64,000 nt of DNA from Typha latifolia (taxonomy: Eukaryota > Streptophyta > Magnoliopsida > Poales > Typhaceae). Where the stretch lies: NCBI GenBank assembly GCA_019914945.1, contig CM034099.1:20362704-20426703 (forward strand), given 5' to 3'. The position numbers were made by a program, and so were the translations under genes. This document shows positions 10,804 to 23,302 of the stretch, in pieces (within the stretch, counting starts at the first letter, position 1; every line of letters begins with the position of its first letter). The notes below the pieces were generated by a model. The model was not told the origin of the DNA, ran no database searches, and worked only from the letters and a program-made list of their open reading frames with translations.

Positions 10804-10863
10804 ATGGCGGATCCGAACTGCCTTTGGAGCACTGGTGCTCCTTCTTCTTCATCCCTCAAGGAG
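10804..10863 (+). CDS. Possible first coding exon of an unidentified gene
   Basis: An ATG in a locally GC-rich island opens a 20-codon frame (MADPNCLWSTGAPSSSSLKE) ending exactly at a GAG|GTACAT donor-like junction, after which the sequence turns AT-rich as introns do here. I do not recognise the peptide. Later exons were not securely found. A 46-codon frame at 13533-13673 (CICKCWQTGRGNDNQDHYQG inside), preceded by TAG, is one candidate last exon. The Ty1/copia fragment at about 11.93-12.8 kb would then lie in an intron. This is a weak prediction. Confidence 0.25.
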
Positions 10864-11929
10864 GTACATTGGTCCCTTATTTTAGATCTTGGAAGAAGTT
10901 TATTGTGTGAATTTTCTATTGTTCGAGGACGTACGTTGGTTATAAACACTGTGCGAGAAGAAGCTAAGATTAACATCATATACTAATAAGAATAGGAGAG
11001 TAGTTGCTTCTATCGTTTAACTGCTTATCTTCTCTTTGAATAAGGGCACTCCGTCAGTCGACGCTTATGTTGGTAATTTAGCAAAAACGATATGGAAGAT
11101 TGCATTGAATCACATGTATCCCTTTCCTAAAGAGTAGATGGCTGGTGGATGAATTTGAGGAGTAACATGTTTATGAAACTTAAATGTGTAATAAGATGTC
11201 TAAAGTTTGTGAGGATTGAGATCCTCAAAAGGGTCCTAAGTCTCAATAAGTCCTAGTTGAGGTATGTGTTTGTAAGTAGAAGAGGAGATAGGATATTATT
11301 TCAGTCGATAAGTACAGTAGTCTCCATCTGTAGCCAATAATTAATTTTGGGTAGTCAAAAACATGGTAAGGCAAAGAGAACAAGCACGCCCCCCTTTTCC
11401 TCCTATTGCAGCGACGCGTCCAGGAGTTCGTACCCTGTTAGGGAATGTTAGCATTGGCGTTGAATTAATGGGTTGTTAAACCTTTTGTATATCTACATTC
11501 TTTTAATAGTAGATCCATATTTGCATTTCCAGCCTGTAGATGTATGCAAATTGTCTAACCTTATAAATCTTTTATTTTTTTCTCTGTTGATTTTCTTTTC
11601 TTTTGCTCTCTCTACTTTTGTTTGATAGTCTTTTCTTTTGATCTCTCTACTTTTGTTTGATATTTAATTTTCTTAATTGATTGAACTGGGGTGAGATTAA
11701 TTTAGTGCCTTGAGTGCATTCGCAAAACAAAGTAGTATTAGTGCCTAGATTCTACCTAGGTATTGGATTTGATCCCTTGCTAAAAAGATTTTGCCAGAAT
11801 CTTCATTGAGGTCTGTGTCAGCGGCAAAGGTACTAAGTTGGATAACTTTGGCATATGTCAATGTGAAGTTTTCAATATTTTCTTCCAATAAGAGTTAGAT
11901 ATCATACTAGTGGAGAAACCCGTAGAGAT

Positions 11930-12800
11930 ATCAACTAAGGAATTGGGAGAAGATCAAACTGTCAGGCTTGCAGCATTGTCAAGCTTTGTCTCGCAATCAA
12001 ATGTATCTCATTATGAAAGAGACATCCGCGAAGAACTTGCGGAAAAAGTTAAAAGACAACTACGTGACAAAAAATAATGAAAATCAACTTTATTTGAAGA
12101 AAAATACTTTTAGCTTCTAGTTTAAAGAAGGTACTTCTCTTACTGAGCATATAAGTCATTATAATTAAATGATTGCTGATTTGCAAACTTTGGATATCAA
12201 AATTCTAAACGAGTATAAAGCTCTCTTTTTATTGAATTTATCGCTTGATACTTATGATCATTCGGCTACTACCTCATTTGAGGCTTTGTTGGTGTTTGGT
12301 AGATCAATTAAGCAAATGGAGTGTATCATCTAGTAGAAAAGCTAAATAATCGTGTGATTTTTGTGAGTAATGGTAATACATGTAAAATTGAAGGAATTGA
12401 CAGTTTGTCTTATAACTGCATAGTGGATTAGTGAGAGAAAGATGCATGGTTTGAAGAAGAATCTCATTTCTTTGAATGCATTGGAATCCAGAAGCTTCAC
12501 CTAAAGTTTTAAAAATTGCATTAAGTATTTAAATTGTGATAAAATGTCCTCGGAAAATGCATTCATAGTTATAGGCATAAAGAAATATAAACTTCAGCAC
12601 CTAAATTTTGAAAAAGTGATCTCTAGCAGAGTTATAACTCTTGACTAGTCTTTTAGTTTGGATAAGAAGCATCATAATAGCATTTTGGAGAATAAAATAA
12701 ACAGAGATGTACTATGGGAGGTGAAGATTGAAATTCCATGTTTCAATAAATTCTTGCAAGGTAAGTATTATGGATGTAGAAGATTCGAGTCTATATGAGG
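11930..12800 (+). mobile_element. Degenerate Ty1/copia retrotransposon fragment (gag and GAG-pre-integrase)
   Basis: In one frame from about 12028 a gag-like run is readable with few stops: NQLYLKKNTFSF, KEGTSLTEHISHYN, MIADLQTLDIKILNEYKALF and LDTYDHSATT, the order seen in Ty1/copia gag proteins. After a gap lacking the zinc knuckle and protease, GNTCKIEGIDS (about 12372-12402) and KKNLISLNALESRSF (about 12449-12493) match the GAG-pre-integrase region, followed by AFIVIGIKKYKLQHL (about 12562-12605). Several stops and an internal deletion make it inactive. No flanking LTR pair was identified, and integrase and reverse transcriptase are missing. Confidence 0.8.
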
Positions 12801-15800
12801 AGACATCAACTAGAAAATTGTACAAAAGAAAAAATTTATTACACTTAGTAGACCAAACGAGAAGACCCAAAAACTTGTATGGTGTATGGACATGATGGCA
12901 TATGCATTATAATATGGCATGTCTTCTTTTTAGGTAATTGCAAGCCTTATTGTCATATTAAGTGACATTTTCTAGATCTTCCTAGATCACTTTACATTAC
13001 AGTAACTGGCTTTCTAAGGAGGGCAGACTGTATAATCCATTTTTTGACAAAAAAATTCTCATTGTGCATAGCAAGAATATGTTTGTTGATCAATAATTGC
13101 ATTCTATTGTGGAAAGTTTAAGATTTAAAATTGTTTTGATTGTAAAAGTGAACACTTGAAAAAAAATTTTAAAAATGAGCAGCATATTAATAAGCTATCC
13201 CAACATTTTAACAGTTCCAGGTCAGACCTTGTTTGTCACGATTTAATGGTATTACATTTTGGTTGATTTATTTATTTTGCAGGAACATTTCACAAATGAT
13301 ACATTTTTATAAGGTCTCCACCAGCTACTGTACAAGCACAGGTATCATCTTGTCCCTCACTTTCAATTGTATTACTTTCTCTTCTGCTTCACCAAGCTCC
13401 AATACTGTCCATTTCACTCTTTGAACTATCCATTTTCCTATAGGAGCAAATCCCACATGTACAATCTCCGAGTCGTTCTTTCGTATATCCATCTTCTATG
13501 CCCTACTTTGGATCACCGTTGTACATACGTAGATGTCATGGAGGCAGATAGATGAACAGAAGGATTGCATCTGTAAATGCTGGCAGACAGGCAGAGGCAA
13601 TGACAATCAGGATCACTACCAAGGTGTAGCTTTTAATTTGGTGGAAGGAGAAGAAAGAGATGATGTCCACTAATTAATTGGCCAATCGCCTGAGCTATCA
13701 AAAAGTCCATTTTCACTTTATTTGTTTTACATTTGAGTTCTGTGGCTGCGTGTTTATATAAAGTGCTGATGCTAGGAATCTCTTGAATCCAAATATCTTT
13801 CTTCTTACAGCTTGGCTACGGACTGGTTAGTATGGTAATAACATGACTTAAGCTTTAATGTGGATCAGCTGTTCCCATTATGAATAAACTGGTACTCATA
13901 ATCGTTTATGTTTACTTGGTGTCTGGTGTTTTCTGTTGGAGGTTTTAGCTGCTGCAATACGACAACTGGCACTATGTTCCTGGCTTCAGTAAGCAGTTTT
14001 CAAGACATTGCACAACTTCATTCCATTTCTTACAACTTATGCTGAATTTCCTTCCCTGTTACATCATTACAGAGCGGCCTTATCATATTCTGAGCACATG
14101 ACTGGGAGCTTTAATCTTCTTGCTGAGAAATAATGCCATTGGCAAGGTTATTGTGGTTCCTTTTAACATTGGCGTCTATATCTGCCTCCTTTTCCTATAA
14201 TTCATTGATTCAGCTGTCTTGCAACAGTGGAAGGCACCAGTCTTTACCCGCTTTTTCCCGAAGGTATTTCTCCGTGGGGCTAAACAATTTGCTAACAGTA
14301 TGGTGTTTGGCTTTCTCCTATCTTCTACTTTTAGGTACATAAATGAATTTCTTCATAGATGGGTTTCATTCTGATGCTTTATTTGCTCTACTCGTACGTT
14401 GTTTGTCGCGTCTGATGTCTCTATTAGATGTTCAGTTCTCAGCTGTAAATTGTTGCATCAAAGGTCACAGGACACCTTCCAAGGCCAAACAATTCTGCAA
14501 CTAGGACAAGTTACAGTAAGAGGATCTTAAAATCCAATTGGAAGAGCGTTGGTGTATTTTTGTGTTACAGTAGGCAACTTGGAGGTTTACGCACAGATAA
14601 AACTCTTGGAACTAAAGTAGACCTCAATTTTAGTTGATATTTTTTTTTTGGTTTGATAATTACACTTAAATCTTTTGAAATATTTATTGCACAAGCTACA
14701 AACAAAGACAGTTGAAGTAAAGAAGTATTAATCCCCTAAACTAACCGCAAACAAGAAAGCTAAAACTCAAACAAAATACTAAGTGAGTGAGAGATAAAAT
14801 TTATATGATTCACTAATGTGCTTACATTTATGAGTAATGCAAAATTATAATCTATTAGCACATATAGTAGATACAATTGTTCTCAAACTTCTTTTCTGAA
14901 TACAATAAAGTTACTCTTTCTCTCACAAAATATTCTTGCTTGATATGAAGACGAAGATACTTGTGGTGCTTTCAAACTCTTTTTGGCTGCACTTTAAACA
15001 ACTGATACCTTCAAAATTCTCTGAGTTGCGATCTATTTAAACGACCATGTGTTGATCACTAGGTTGTTCAAAAACTCAACCCGCAAAAACATCAATACTA
15101 TTGCCTATTTTCACATATACTTTCTCTCCTTAACTATATATAACTTTTAAACTACTATTTCTATTTGTTTTTAGTTAAATTTTTTATTAAAACATGCCAC
15201 ATGACTGTTATGATTTTAGATTTCTAGAAAACATTTTTTCTTATTTCAAAGGAAAAAAAGAGAGAGAAAAAGATAAGGATAAAATAATTATGTAACGTCT
15301 ATCATTAACATCATTGAGGTGTGAATTATTTGATAGTTAAAAATTAGCTATAGTTGAGATTCTAGTATAATTAACCTTTCTTTTTTAAGCGTTTTTTTTC
15401 TTCTTAGCTGCAGTGTTTAAAAAGAAACACTACTGTTTCATTGGATATGCATTTGTGAGTGCTTTATTGGCTGCTTGCAGAAACGCTACTGCAGCAAAGC
15501 TTTGCTTGTTCCTCACTCTGCTCGTCCTCTGATGCATGTGCCTCGAGGTGAGCTTCGAGGACCACGGGCCTCGTGCCCCGAGCCCAACTCGCTCCAAGAT
15601 TCGTGCTCCGTGGGTGGTAGTTGCCCTATCATCATTGATCAGTGCCATCAGGATCGATCGCATCAGGGCCATTCAAAATCCCAGCGCCGCTCTCGTGTTC
15701 GCAACGTGATCGGTTACCCAAGTGGGCTCTTGTCATTTTTTTTTCGCAGCAGCATCACGGGGTGGAGAAGAATCCGAGATAATATTTCAAAAAGAAGAGA

Positions 15801-16480
15801 AAAAAAAAAAAAAACTGAGGAGGTTGGAAGGAGTGAATATATGCCACTTCGATCACAGTAGTAGCTAGCCGCAGGCCCACATGTGAGTTATTTTTTCTCT
15901 TTTGTTTTCTGGGAGTTTTTTTAACCATTTATTATTTTATTGCCTTCACTTTCCCAGACCTTTTCGCCACTTCCTCAGCAGATTCGATTCTCTGCAAAGA
16001 AAACGCTGAAAAAAAAAAATTAATTGTGAGGGGGCCGACGAGTACGTGCATGTTCTGATAACCACAACGTGGAGTATAATAGTGGGGTAATGGAAAGTTT
16101 GGGGGGAGAGGTGTTGTTTCCTATTTGATGCTGGAGGTGGAGGATTAGTTTATGGGGCTACTTTTGTGGAGAGTGTTCTTGGTCGCTTTGTTTAATCCAA
16201 CCTATGACCACTTTAGGATATTGTAAAGGTTAATGAACAGTCAAAATGCATGATCCAATGGGTGGCAAACAAATGTAGTAAGGGATTTGGGGCTTTTCTT
16301 TTCCCTCCAATGTCTCTGCAGGCTCCAAGGATTTGGGGAAGTGGGTCGACGCAGAGGTTCTGAGCTGAAACTAATGGATGTGGAGTTCTTTCCGATGTTA
16401 TCAACTTCTTTCCACTTACCAATCGCAGAGGCACTATCTCTTCCTTAATGACAGAAGCCCCACCTACCCATAAAAGCCTC

Positions 16481-16484
<4 letters not shown>

Positions 16485-16541
<57 letters not shown>
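16485..16541. repeat. (GA)n microsatellite
   Basis: About 28 perfect GA units are followed by GGGAGGG. It creates a spurious Ser/Leu-repeat reading frame on the minus strand. Confidence 0.95.
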
Positions 16542-16547
<6 letters not shown>

Positions 16548-17282
16548 AAAAAAATTGAATAGAAAGAGAGGAGAGGGGAGGTAACTTGTAGAATGAGGTT
16601 TACTTGCCTCGGTTGCTTTGTACTGCACGAGGTTTTAGTCGCTGCCAACAATGATATAAGTCAGTGAAGGGAACCCTAAAAGATACTGCAGATGGGGGAG
16701 GACTGAAGGAAGGGAGAGATGAAGAGGTCATCGAGTGGAGAGCTTGATACTTTGAATCAAGAAGAAGAAAAGGAAAAATAACAGAGCTTGATACTACTGA
16801 TGACGGTGATCTCAGCACATCTGGCTGATTTGAAAGGCCACGTTGTTGCTAACAGCTAGCAATCTAGCAATTCTTATGAAGCAAGAGAGAGGATAGATTT
16901 TGGTTACTTTGTCTTAATAGTATTACTATGTACATTTTGATTCTGGAATGCTTTCCTACTAATCCTCGAGAGCACTCTGCTGCCAGACGTAAAGGAAAAT
17001 ATTAAATGGGGGCCTGGTTGATCTAATCGAAAGGACAAATGAAAGGAGACAGATATTTATCTTGCTCACGACCTAATTGGACACCTGTTAGAAGTCGGCA
17101 GGAAAATTTAAAAAGGGTATGACTTCTATGGACTTGGTATTAAATGTGGTTGGAAGAAAGGATATATCATAATCTTCAGTCTTTAGTATGTTTCATTAAT
17201 GTTCTTCGGACACACTCAAGAGATTTACAATAAGCTTCATTGTATTTCATTAAATGCTACTCTCTCTCTCTATCTCTCTTTC

Positions 17283-17309
17283 TATATATATATATATATA
17301 TATATATAT
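17283..17309. repeat. (TA)n microsatellite
   Basis: This is a TA run of about 27 bases preceded by CT-rich sequence, about 0.7 kb upstream of the AAA-ATPase start. Confidence 0.9.
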
Positions 17310-17666
17310 GGTGGACAAAGAAGCTGGAAGCGGGGGGAGATGAAGGAAGGTTGAAAGGGTCAGTCACAGAGTACAGCACCTGCTCTGCATGCTTATATAC
17401 CGCTGCCTAACAATGTCAATAATTTTTCCTTTGCCTTTTCTCTGCAAACCCACATGCATACATCCCTATCAGCCTCTACATCCCCAAGCTCACTGTTCAT
17501 GTAAGTGATCCTTTTTCATTGCCTTGATCATTACCTTATGTTTTACTGGTATGGCCTACTAAATCTCCAAGCTATCCATTGTCTTTTTACTCTTAGATCC
17601 TTGATATCATTCAAAATCTGTGGAAAGGAAAAGGAGGCTAAGAGGCAAGAGCTGAGCCCTCCCCCC

Positions 17667-17675
17667 TCTATAAGT
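17667..17675 (+). promoter_or_regulatory. Probable TATA box of the AAA-ATPase gene
   Basis: TCTATAAGT lies about 310 bases before the ATG and is followed by a long CT-rich leader (17695-17770), a common arrangement in plant 5' UTRs. An alternative TATATA occurs at about 17393-17398. Confidence 0.45.
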
Positions 17676-17984
17676 TCCCACTTCCAGCGATTGAAGACAT
17701 CTCATCTCATCTACTCTCCTCTCCTCTCCTCTACTTTGTCTTCTTTCCATCTCCATCAAGACTCTCTCCCTTCCAAAACAGAGTAATACCCGGAGAGCGA
17801 GGCAGAAGAGAAAAACCAAAAAGACCAAACCTTTCGCCATTTGGCAGAAGTCTCCAAACCACTGATTCCTTTCCACAAACAAACCCAAGTTTTCACCTTT
17901 CTTCGAAACCAATAAAATTCTATTTGGGCGTTTCCTCCCCTGCTCTAGAATCCACCTCTGATTTGAAGCAAGAGCAGGAGAGAG

Positions 17985-19517
17985 ATGGAGTACTGGACCT
18001 CCCTGGCCTCCGTAATGGGGGTGTTTGCCTTCTGCCATGGACTACTCCACACCATTTTCCCCCCAGAGCTCCGGTTCGCCGCCGCCAAGCTCTTCCACCG
18101 CTTCCTCCACTGCTTTTCCTCCTACTGCTACTTCGACATCACCGAGATCGATGGCGTCAACACCAACGAGCTCTACAACGCCGTCCAGCTCTACCTGAGT
18201 GGCTCCGCGTCCGTCTCCGGTAGCCGCCTCTCCCTCACCCGCGCCATCAACTCCTCAGCCTTCACCTTCGCCCTCTCCAACAACGATCGCCTCGTGGACT
18301 CCTTCCGCGGCGCCACCGCCACGTGGGAACACGTCGTCACCCAGCGCCAGTCCCAGACCTTCTCCTGGCGCCCGCTCCCAGAAGAAAAGCGAGGCTTCAC
18401 GCTCCGCATCAAGAAGAAGGACAAGCCGCTCCTTCTCCCTTCCTACCTCGACCACATCATGGAGAAGGCGACCGAGCTCCGCCGCAAGAACCAAGATCGG
18501 CTCCTGTACACTAACTCGCGCGGCGGCGCCATGGACTCGCGCGGGCACCCTTGGGAATCCGTTCCTTTCAAGCACCCGAGCACGTTCGAAACGCTCGCCA
18601 TGGAACCGGAAAGGAAGGAGGAGATCATGGCGGACCTCCGAGACTTTGCGGAGGGGAAGGCATTCTACCAGAAGACTGGACGCGCGTGGAAAAGAGGTTA
18701 CTTGCTCTACGGCCCACCTGGAACCGGTAAGTCGAGCATGATCGCCGCCATGGCTAACTACCTCTGCTACGACATCTACGACCTTGAGCTCACCGAGGTG
18801 CATACCAATTCGGAGCTCCGGAAGCTACTCATGAAGACGACTGCCAAATCGATCATTGTCATCGAAGACATCGACTGCTCGATCAATCTAACGAACCGGA
18901 CCTCGAGCCCGCGCCCAAAAGAGACGCCAATGGATATGAGAGGCGGAGAAGATATCACGTCGAAGTCGACGATTACTTTGTCCGGGCTGCTAAATTTCAC
19001 TGACGGCTTGTGGTCGTGCTGCGGGAGCGAGAGGATCTTCGTTTTCACGACGAACCACATAGAGAAGCTCGACCCGGCGTTGCTCCGGTCGGGGAGGATG
19101 GACATGCATGTCTTCATGAGCTACTGCTCGTTCCCTGCACTGAAGATATTGATGAAGAACTACTTAGGACTTAAGGATAGCGAAGACTGCGAAGACGGGC
19201 TGTTGAGCGAATTGGAGAAGGCGATCGGCGAGGCGGAGATTACTCCGGCTGATGTCAGCGAGGTGCTGATCAAGAACCGTAGGCTGGAGAGGCAGAAGGC
19301 GATGGCCGAGTTGTTGGGGGTTTTGAAGAGCAGGGCGGAGAAGAGGAAGGCAGGCGGGGTCGGGGCGGCGGAGGCGAGGAAGAAGGGGTTGAATGAGGAA
19401 ATGGAGGTAGAAGAGCAGGAGAAGAGGGCATTGGAGAGTAGTAGTCCAAAGGAGGGAGGAGCGGAAGAAGCGATGGATGATGGGTGCAATGGGAGGGAGG
19501 AGAAGGGTGAGGACTAG
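17985..19517 (+). CDS. AAA-ATPase, At5g57480/OM66-like (BCS1-related) membrane protein
   Basis: This intronless gene encodes 510 residues, the usual layout for this plant group. An N-terminal membrane segment lies at about 5-28, followed by the plant AAA-associated (ASD-type) domain to about 130. The AAA core has Walker A GPPGTGKS at 243-250, Walker B IIVIEDID at 290-297, and the second region of homology from RIFVFTTNH (350-358) with arginine fingers R368 and R371 in LLRSGRMD. The C-terminus from about 440 is charged and of low complexity (Lys/Glu/Ala-rich). Family members form ATP-driven hexamers at mitochondrial or ER membranes, and several respond to stress or salicylic acid; the client of this one is unknown. 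All catalytic motifs are intact. The start is supported by the family-typical MEYWTSLAS beginning. Confidence 0.95.
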   Translation: MEYWTSLASVMGVFAFCHGLLHTIFPPELRFAAAKLFHRFLHCFSSYCYFDITEIDGVNTNELYNAVQLYLSGSASVSGSRLSLTRAINSSAFTFALSNNDRLVDSFRGATATWEHVVTQRQSQTFSWRPLPEEKRGFTLRIKKKDKPLLLPSYLDHIMEKATELRRKNQDRLLYTNSRGGAMDSRGHPWESVPFKHPSTFETLAMEPERKEEIMADLRDFAEGKAFYQKTGRAWKRGYLLYGPPGTGKSSMIAAMANYLCYDIYDLELTEVHTNSELRKLLMKTTAKSIIVIEDIDCSINLTNRTSSPRPKETPMDMRGGEDITSKSTITLSGLLNFTDGLWSCCGSERIFVFTTNHIEKLDPALLRSGRMDMHVFMSYCSFPALKILMKNYLGLKDSEDCEDGLLSELEKAIGEAEITPADVSEVLIKNRRLERQKAMAELLGVLKSRAEKRKAGGVGAAEARKKGLNEEMEVEEQEKRALESSSPKEGGAEEAMDDGCNGREEKGED

Positions 19518-20314
19518 AATTCTAGAGTTGGCTTTCTATTTTGCGTTTAGTTTTTCTTTCTTGATGAGAGAGAGGTGGGGTGGGGTGGGGGATCATTGAG
19601 GTGCGAACTTTTTGTGTTAGATTTCATGGAATGTAAGACAGAACCTTCTCTCCTCTCGCTGGCTTATTTTGTTCTTTATCTTATCCTGGGAATAAGAAAA
19701 AATTAAAAAATAAAATATAAATATATATAGTATATTAATGTATTAATATATTATGCGATCTTATAGGGCATAGTTGGTTTTTGTTCTAGCTGATCCTGTC
19801 TGTAATGGTGCTAGGCTGGAGCATCATGTCTAAAATACAAGTCCTGTACAACTCCTGTAGCAAATTAGTCTCTTTGCGGGCATTATAATAGAGAGTGGGA
19901 CTAAGACGGAAATATCCTACTCTCAGTACCCTTTTGTCTGGACTACTAACTCCGTGGTTTCGACCCACGTCGCATATGACATGAATTATAAATATATTTT
20001 ATTTTATAATTCACAAATTTTAGTTGAAGAAGATGGAACGAGCCCAATTCGGAAGAGAATACGAGGATAAATAAGACATAAGTAATTTTAGATATTCTAT
20101 AATTATTTAATTATTATAATGGAATAAATTTTTGCTGATATTGTTTAATTAATATAGGGTGTTAAATTAAAATTATAAAAAAGATCGGATGGATTAACTA
20201 ATAATTTAAATGTTTAGGTCAATCGCATTTTCTAATGTTTCTTTACTGTGGTAGGAATCCAGATAGCCATTTGATTGAATTATACCTAAATCTTTTCGCA
20301 CACAAAAAAAAAAA

Positions 20315-20316
<2 letters not shown>

Positions 20317-20345
<29 letters not shown>
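20317..20345. repeat. (TA)n microsatellite
   Basis: This is an uninterrupted AT dinucleotide run preceded by poly-A. Confidence 0.9.
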
Positions 20346-20348
<3 letters not shown>

Positions 20349-21517
20349 CTTTCAAAGGAAGCCGACCAAGTCCACCTTGTAGTATAAAATTGTCTCTACA
20401 AAAGCTTAACAATCTCTATTAGATAAGCGCATAAAGGGGGCAGCTCATGGCCTCATGGCTCTCGCTTTTAAAAATAAAATGATCTGCAAATTAAAATTAA
20501 AGGATAAGCGACCGTTTGCTTTGCGCAGCCTAATCGTAAAGGAATCTCTATTATTGGTCAAGTTGATCTCCTCGATCTCGTCTTTAACCACCTCGCTCAT
20601 CTCCATAATCTTCCTTGACACACTTGTGTTTTGCCTAATAATTTAGCTTGTTAGAAAGGACCTTTCCGTCCGTCCAATGGAAAAGTGCATCTTATTGTCC
20701 GTACTTTGCACCTATTAATGTGCTACGGTGTGCATTGCATCTGCTCTTCCTCTGCCTTCCCATATCTGGAATAATCAAGTGCTGCTGCTCCTTATTGTCT
20801 ACAGATTAAAGAGGTACCCAGTGCCGTCCTCTATCCAGTGGGGTTAGAATTAACACGCCGGGATTTATGCACTAATTATAATTAGAAGTTTACTTTGTAT
20901 CATGCACTCAAGATTTTTAGGCAGATTTGAAATCTTGTTTAGAAAAGGTATTTACACTGTCGAACCCTTTCTAAGGTTAAGAAAATCGCATGGATTTCTA
21001 GGAATAAGCTTTTCTATCAAATATTATTCTCTTTTGTCTAAATAATGAGAGGATTATTTTGCTCTAATATAGCTTGCTCTTCCTATTTAAATTCTATCTT
21101 TTATTTTAGAATAAGATTACTGTTGATTTGGAATTGAATTCTAGTGATTATCTCTACCTATCATATAAATTCTAAATTGTTTACTTTGGTTATATTGAGA
21201 CCTCTGTTTTTGTAATTGTCAATTTGGATCAATCCCCATACACATAGCAACTGTCACAACAGTTTAGTTTCGCTAATACCACTGTCTCAATCATCTGTTA
21301 AAAAGATTTTAATGGCCTTGCAAAGGACAACCTTATCCAATGTTTCCCTAGATTTTAAGGGACATAAGCTAATTCTTCCTTTACTTTCTAATTGCTAGAT
21401 TGGTACCAAATGAGAAGCTAGTAGATAGAGACAAAACTCATCAAGCTTGTACCTAACAAAGTCACAAGATTCTCTACAGATATCTTCTTGTCACCAGGTT
21501 TTGTTTACATGAAATAA

Positions 21518-21553
21518 GTTCCTCTTGGTTCCTCTTGGTTCCTCTTGGTCCCT
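21518..21553. repeat. Short tandem repeat, 10-bp unit
   Basis: The unit GTTCCTCTTG is repeated three times perfectly and a fourth time with one change before CTAGAGAGAG. Confidence 0.9.
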
Positions 21554-22898
21554 CTAGAGAGAGAGCATGTGATAACGTGAATAGAGTTCTCAGAAGCAGG
21601 TACAGAAAGGGACACCTATTGTATTAATATCAAATCTACTCGCTTGATTTAGGAGTAAGAGGAAAAAACAAAATCAAACAATGGGATTGCAGAAAGCTGG
21701 CAGGCTACTAGTAAAGGTGAGAGGCAGGTTGGATATGGTCTGATTCATGGATTGATCGATGATAGATAACTTTATATGAGGAATAGTGCAGAATCCCTGG
21801 CAAAGCAAGGCAGAGTCCTTGCTACTCTAATGCCAGAGCCAGAGGAGATTCTTCTGGCTCCCATTGAGATATGGAGAGAGATGACAGGGAGAGGGAAATG
21901 ACTTTAATCCTTGTGCTGGAAAAGTATAACTTTCAAGCAGCCAAATTATTTAGTCTGGACACCAACTACTTGTACTCATCTGAGCAACACAACCACCAAG
22001 CAAGCAATTTACCAAACTCCAAGTGGGCAATCTTGAACCCTATCAACACTGCGACTCTGAAAGACCCTTTAGCAAAGTATTAGATTAAAGGGTTGAGGAG
22101 GAGATATGAATGGAGATGAACTGTCACACATAAGTCCATATCTTGTTAGGCCGAAAGTGTCAGGGCCCAGTTCTCCAATACAAAAGAAGGGGCCCAAAAT
22201 TAAGCAACAAGTCAAAAGGGAATACTAATCATAAAGTTGTAGCCTTTTTAACAAGGATTTTTTGTTGTTTTGCATAATTGTCGCAATAATCTTTTTACTC
22301 TTTAAAATTATCGTTGCAGTTAGTTTTTGATAAAATAATCTAAACAGATGGTTAGAGGGTAAACTATTTATAGCTGATTTTTTTTTTCTAAGAAAAATAA
22401 AATTTTATTTTCTTGTCTCATGACATGGTATAATGTTAGATAGTTTTAAAAAAATTTAGAATAATTTATACAACAGTAAAGAAGTTTAGTTTCTAGTGTG
22501 ATTAGTTAGATTTAACCAATTGAACCCTTATTTTAATAGAGTTCAATCATTTCAGCATTAATGATACCTACTTATCATAAGCCTATGTCATCATTCCATC
22601 AGGATTCTTTGGTTTGATGGTTTTCAAAAAGTCCATAGATTGCTTCAGCAAAGTATCCAAAGTTGGTTAATGCTTGGACTGTCAACATTATAATATTACT
22701 CATTAAAGTTCATATTGTGGGTTCTTGTATTTATTTTCCATCTGTATCTTTTTAAACTCTAAAAGTGAAATTTTTATGTATACCTCTTACAATATTTGGT
22801 TTTGAAGAGTTAATCAATAGTAAAACAGTAAGTTTTTATTTTCATTTAATAATATAATGATAAAAATACCATTTGCATTCATATTTATTATTTCATCT

Positions 22899-22935
22899 AT
22901 TTAATATTTAATATTTAATATTTAATATTTTAATG
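22899..22935. repeat. TTTAATA-type tandem repeat
   Basis: This is a short A/T-only minisatellite of four to five near-identical 7-bp units. Confidence 0.8.
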
Positions 22936-23302
22936 TATAATAATATTTAAAAAATAATAGGGTTTGAAGGTTAAAAGGATATATGTAAAAATCCTCTAAT
23001 ATCAACCAGCTTTAATTATTGGAAACTCTCCTCTCTTACCAATTACCATACCAACAGGATATTGTATTCCATACCATACTAAGCAACAGGATGTTTAGAC
23101 TTAAAAATATAAACATACTATGGTTATCACACAACAAACCTCGAAGATCCAAAAACGCAAATTTACAAATAGATCAACAGCACCCAAAAATTAAAAGAAA
23201 AAAAAAAAGCGAATAAAATTTTCGTCTCCCAACTTTAAATGGAAGGGTAGCCATCAAATATTAGTCACCGTTCCAATAAGATCAAACGCCAAATTTGTCG
23301 CA

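Larger units (their letters stand above)
12850..17660. other. Long intergenic or unassigned stretch; no supported gene
   Basis: Open frames here are short and without family similarity. About 14690-15180 is AT-rich and looks like old LTR-type repeat sequence, a weak call. A locally GC-rich patch at about 15475-15720 carries a 128-codon open frame of low-complexity composition that I do not recognise. Microsatellites occur at 16485-16541 and 17283-17309. The stretch from 17.3 kb on is the promoter region of the AAA-ATPase gene. Confidence 0.4.
19518..23302. other. Intergenic, 3.8 kb; repeats, no gene seen
   Basis: It contains an AT-rich 3' flank, a TA microsatellite (20317-20345), a 10-bp tandem repeat (21518-21553) and TTTAATA-type repeats (about 22899-22935). 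A 60-codon minus-strand frame at 19786-19968 looks less random than its surroundings but matches nothing I know. No RNA gene was seen. Confidence 0.4.

Noticed and set aside
15475..15861. 128-codon frame in a GC-rich patch
   Set aside because: It has no recognisable domain, ends in lysine-rich low complexity from an A-rich tract, and shows no splice or promoter context that I can defend.
18199..18803. Several 60-180 codon frames on both strands
   Set aside because: They are shadow frames of the GC-rich AAA-ATPase gene with Ser/Pro/Arg-biased composition.
19950..19970. Possible tRNA B-box-like string (GGTTTCGACCC)
   Set aside because: It has one extra base against the B-box, no matching A-box at the right distance and no cloverleaf. 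No tRNA gene is supported anywhere in the window.
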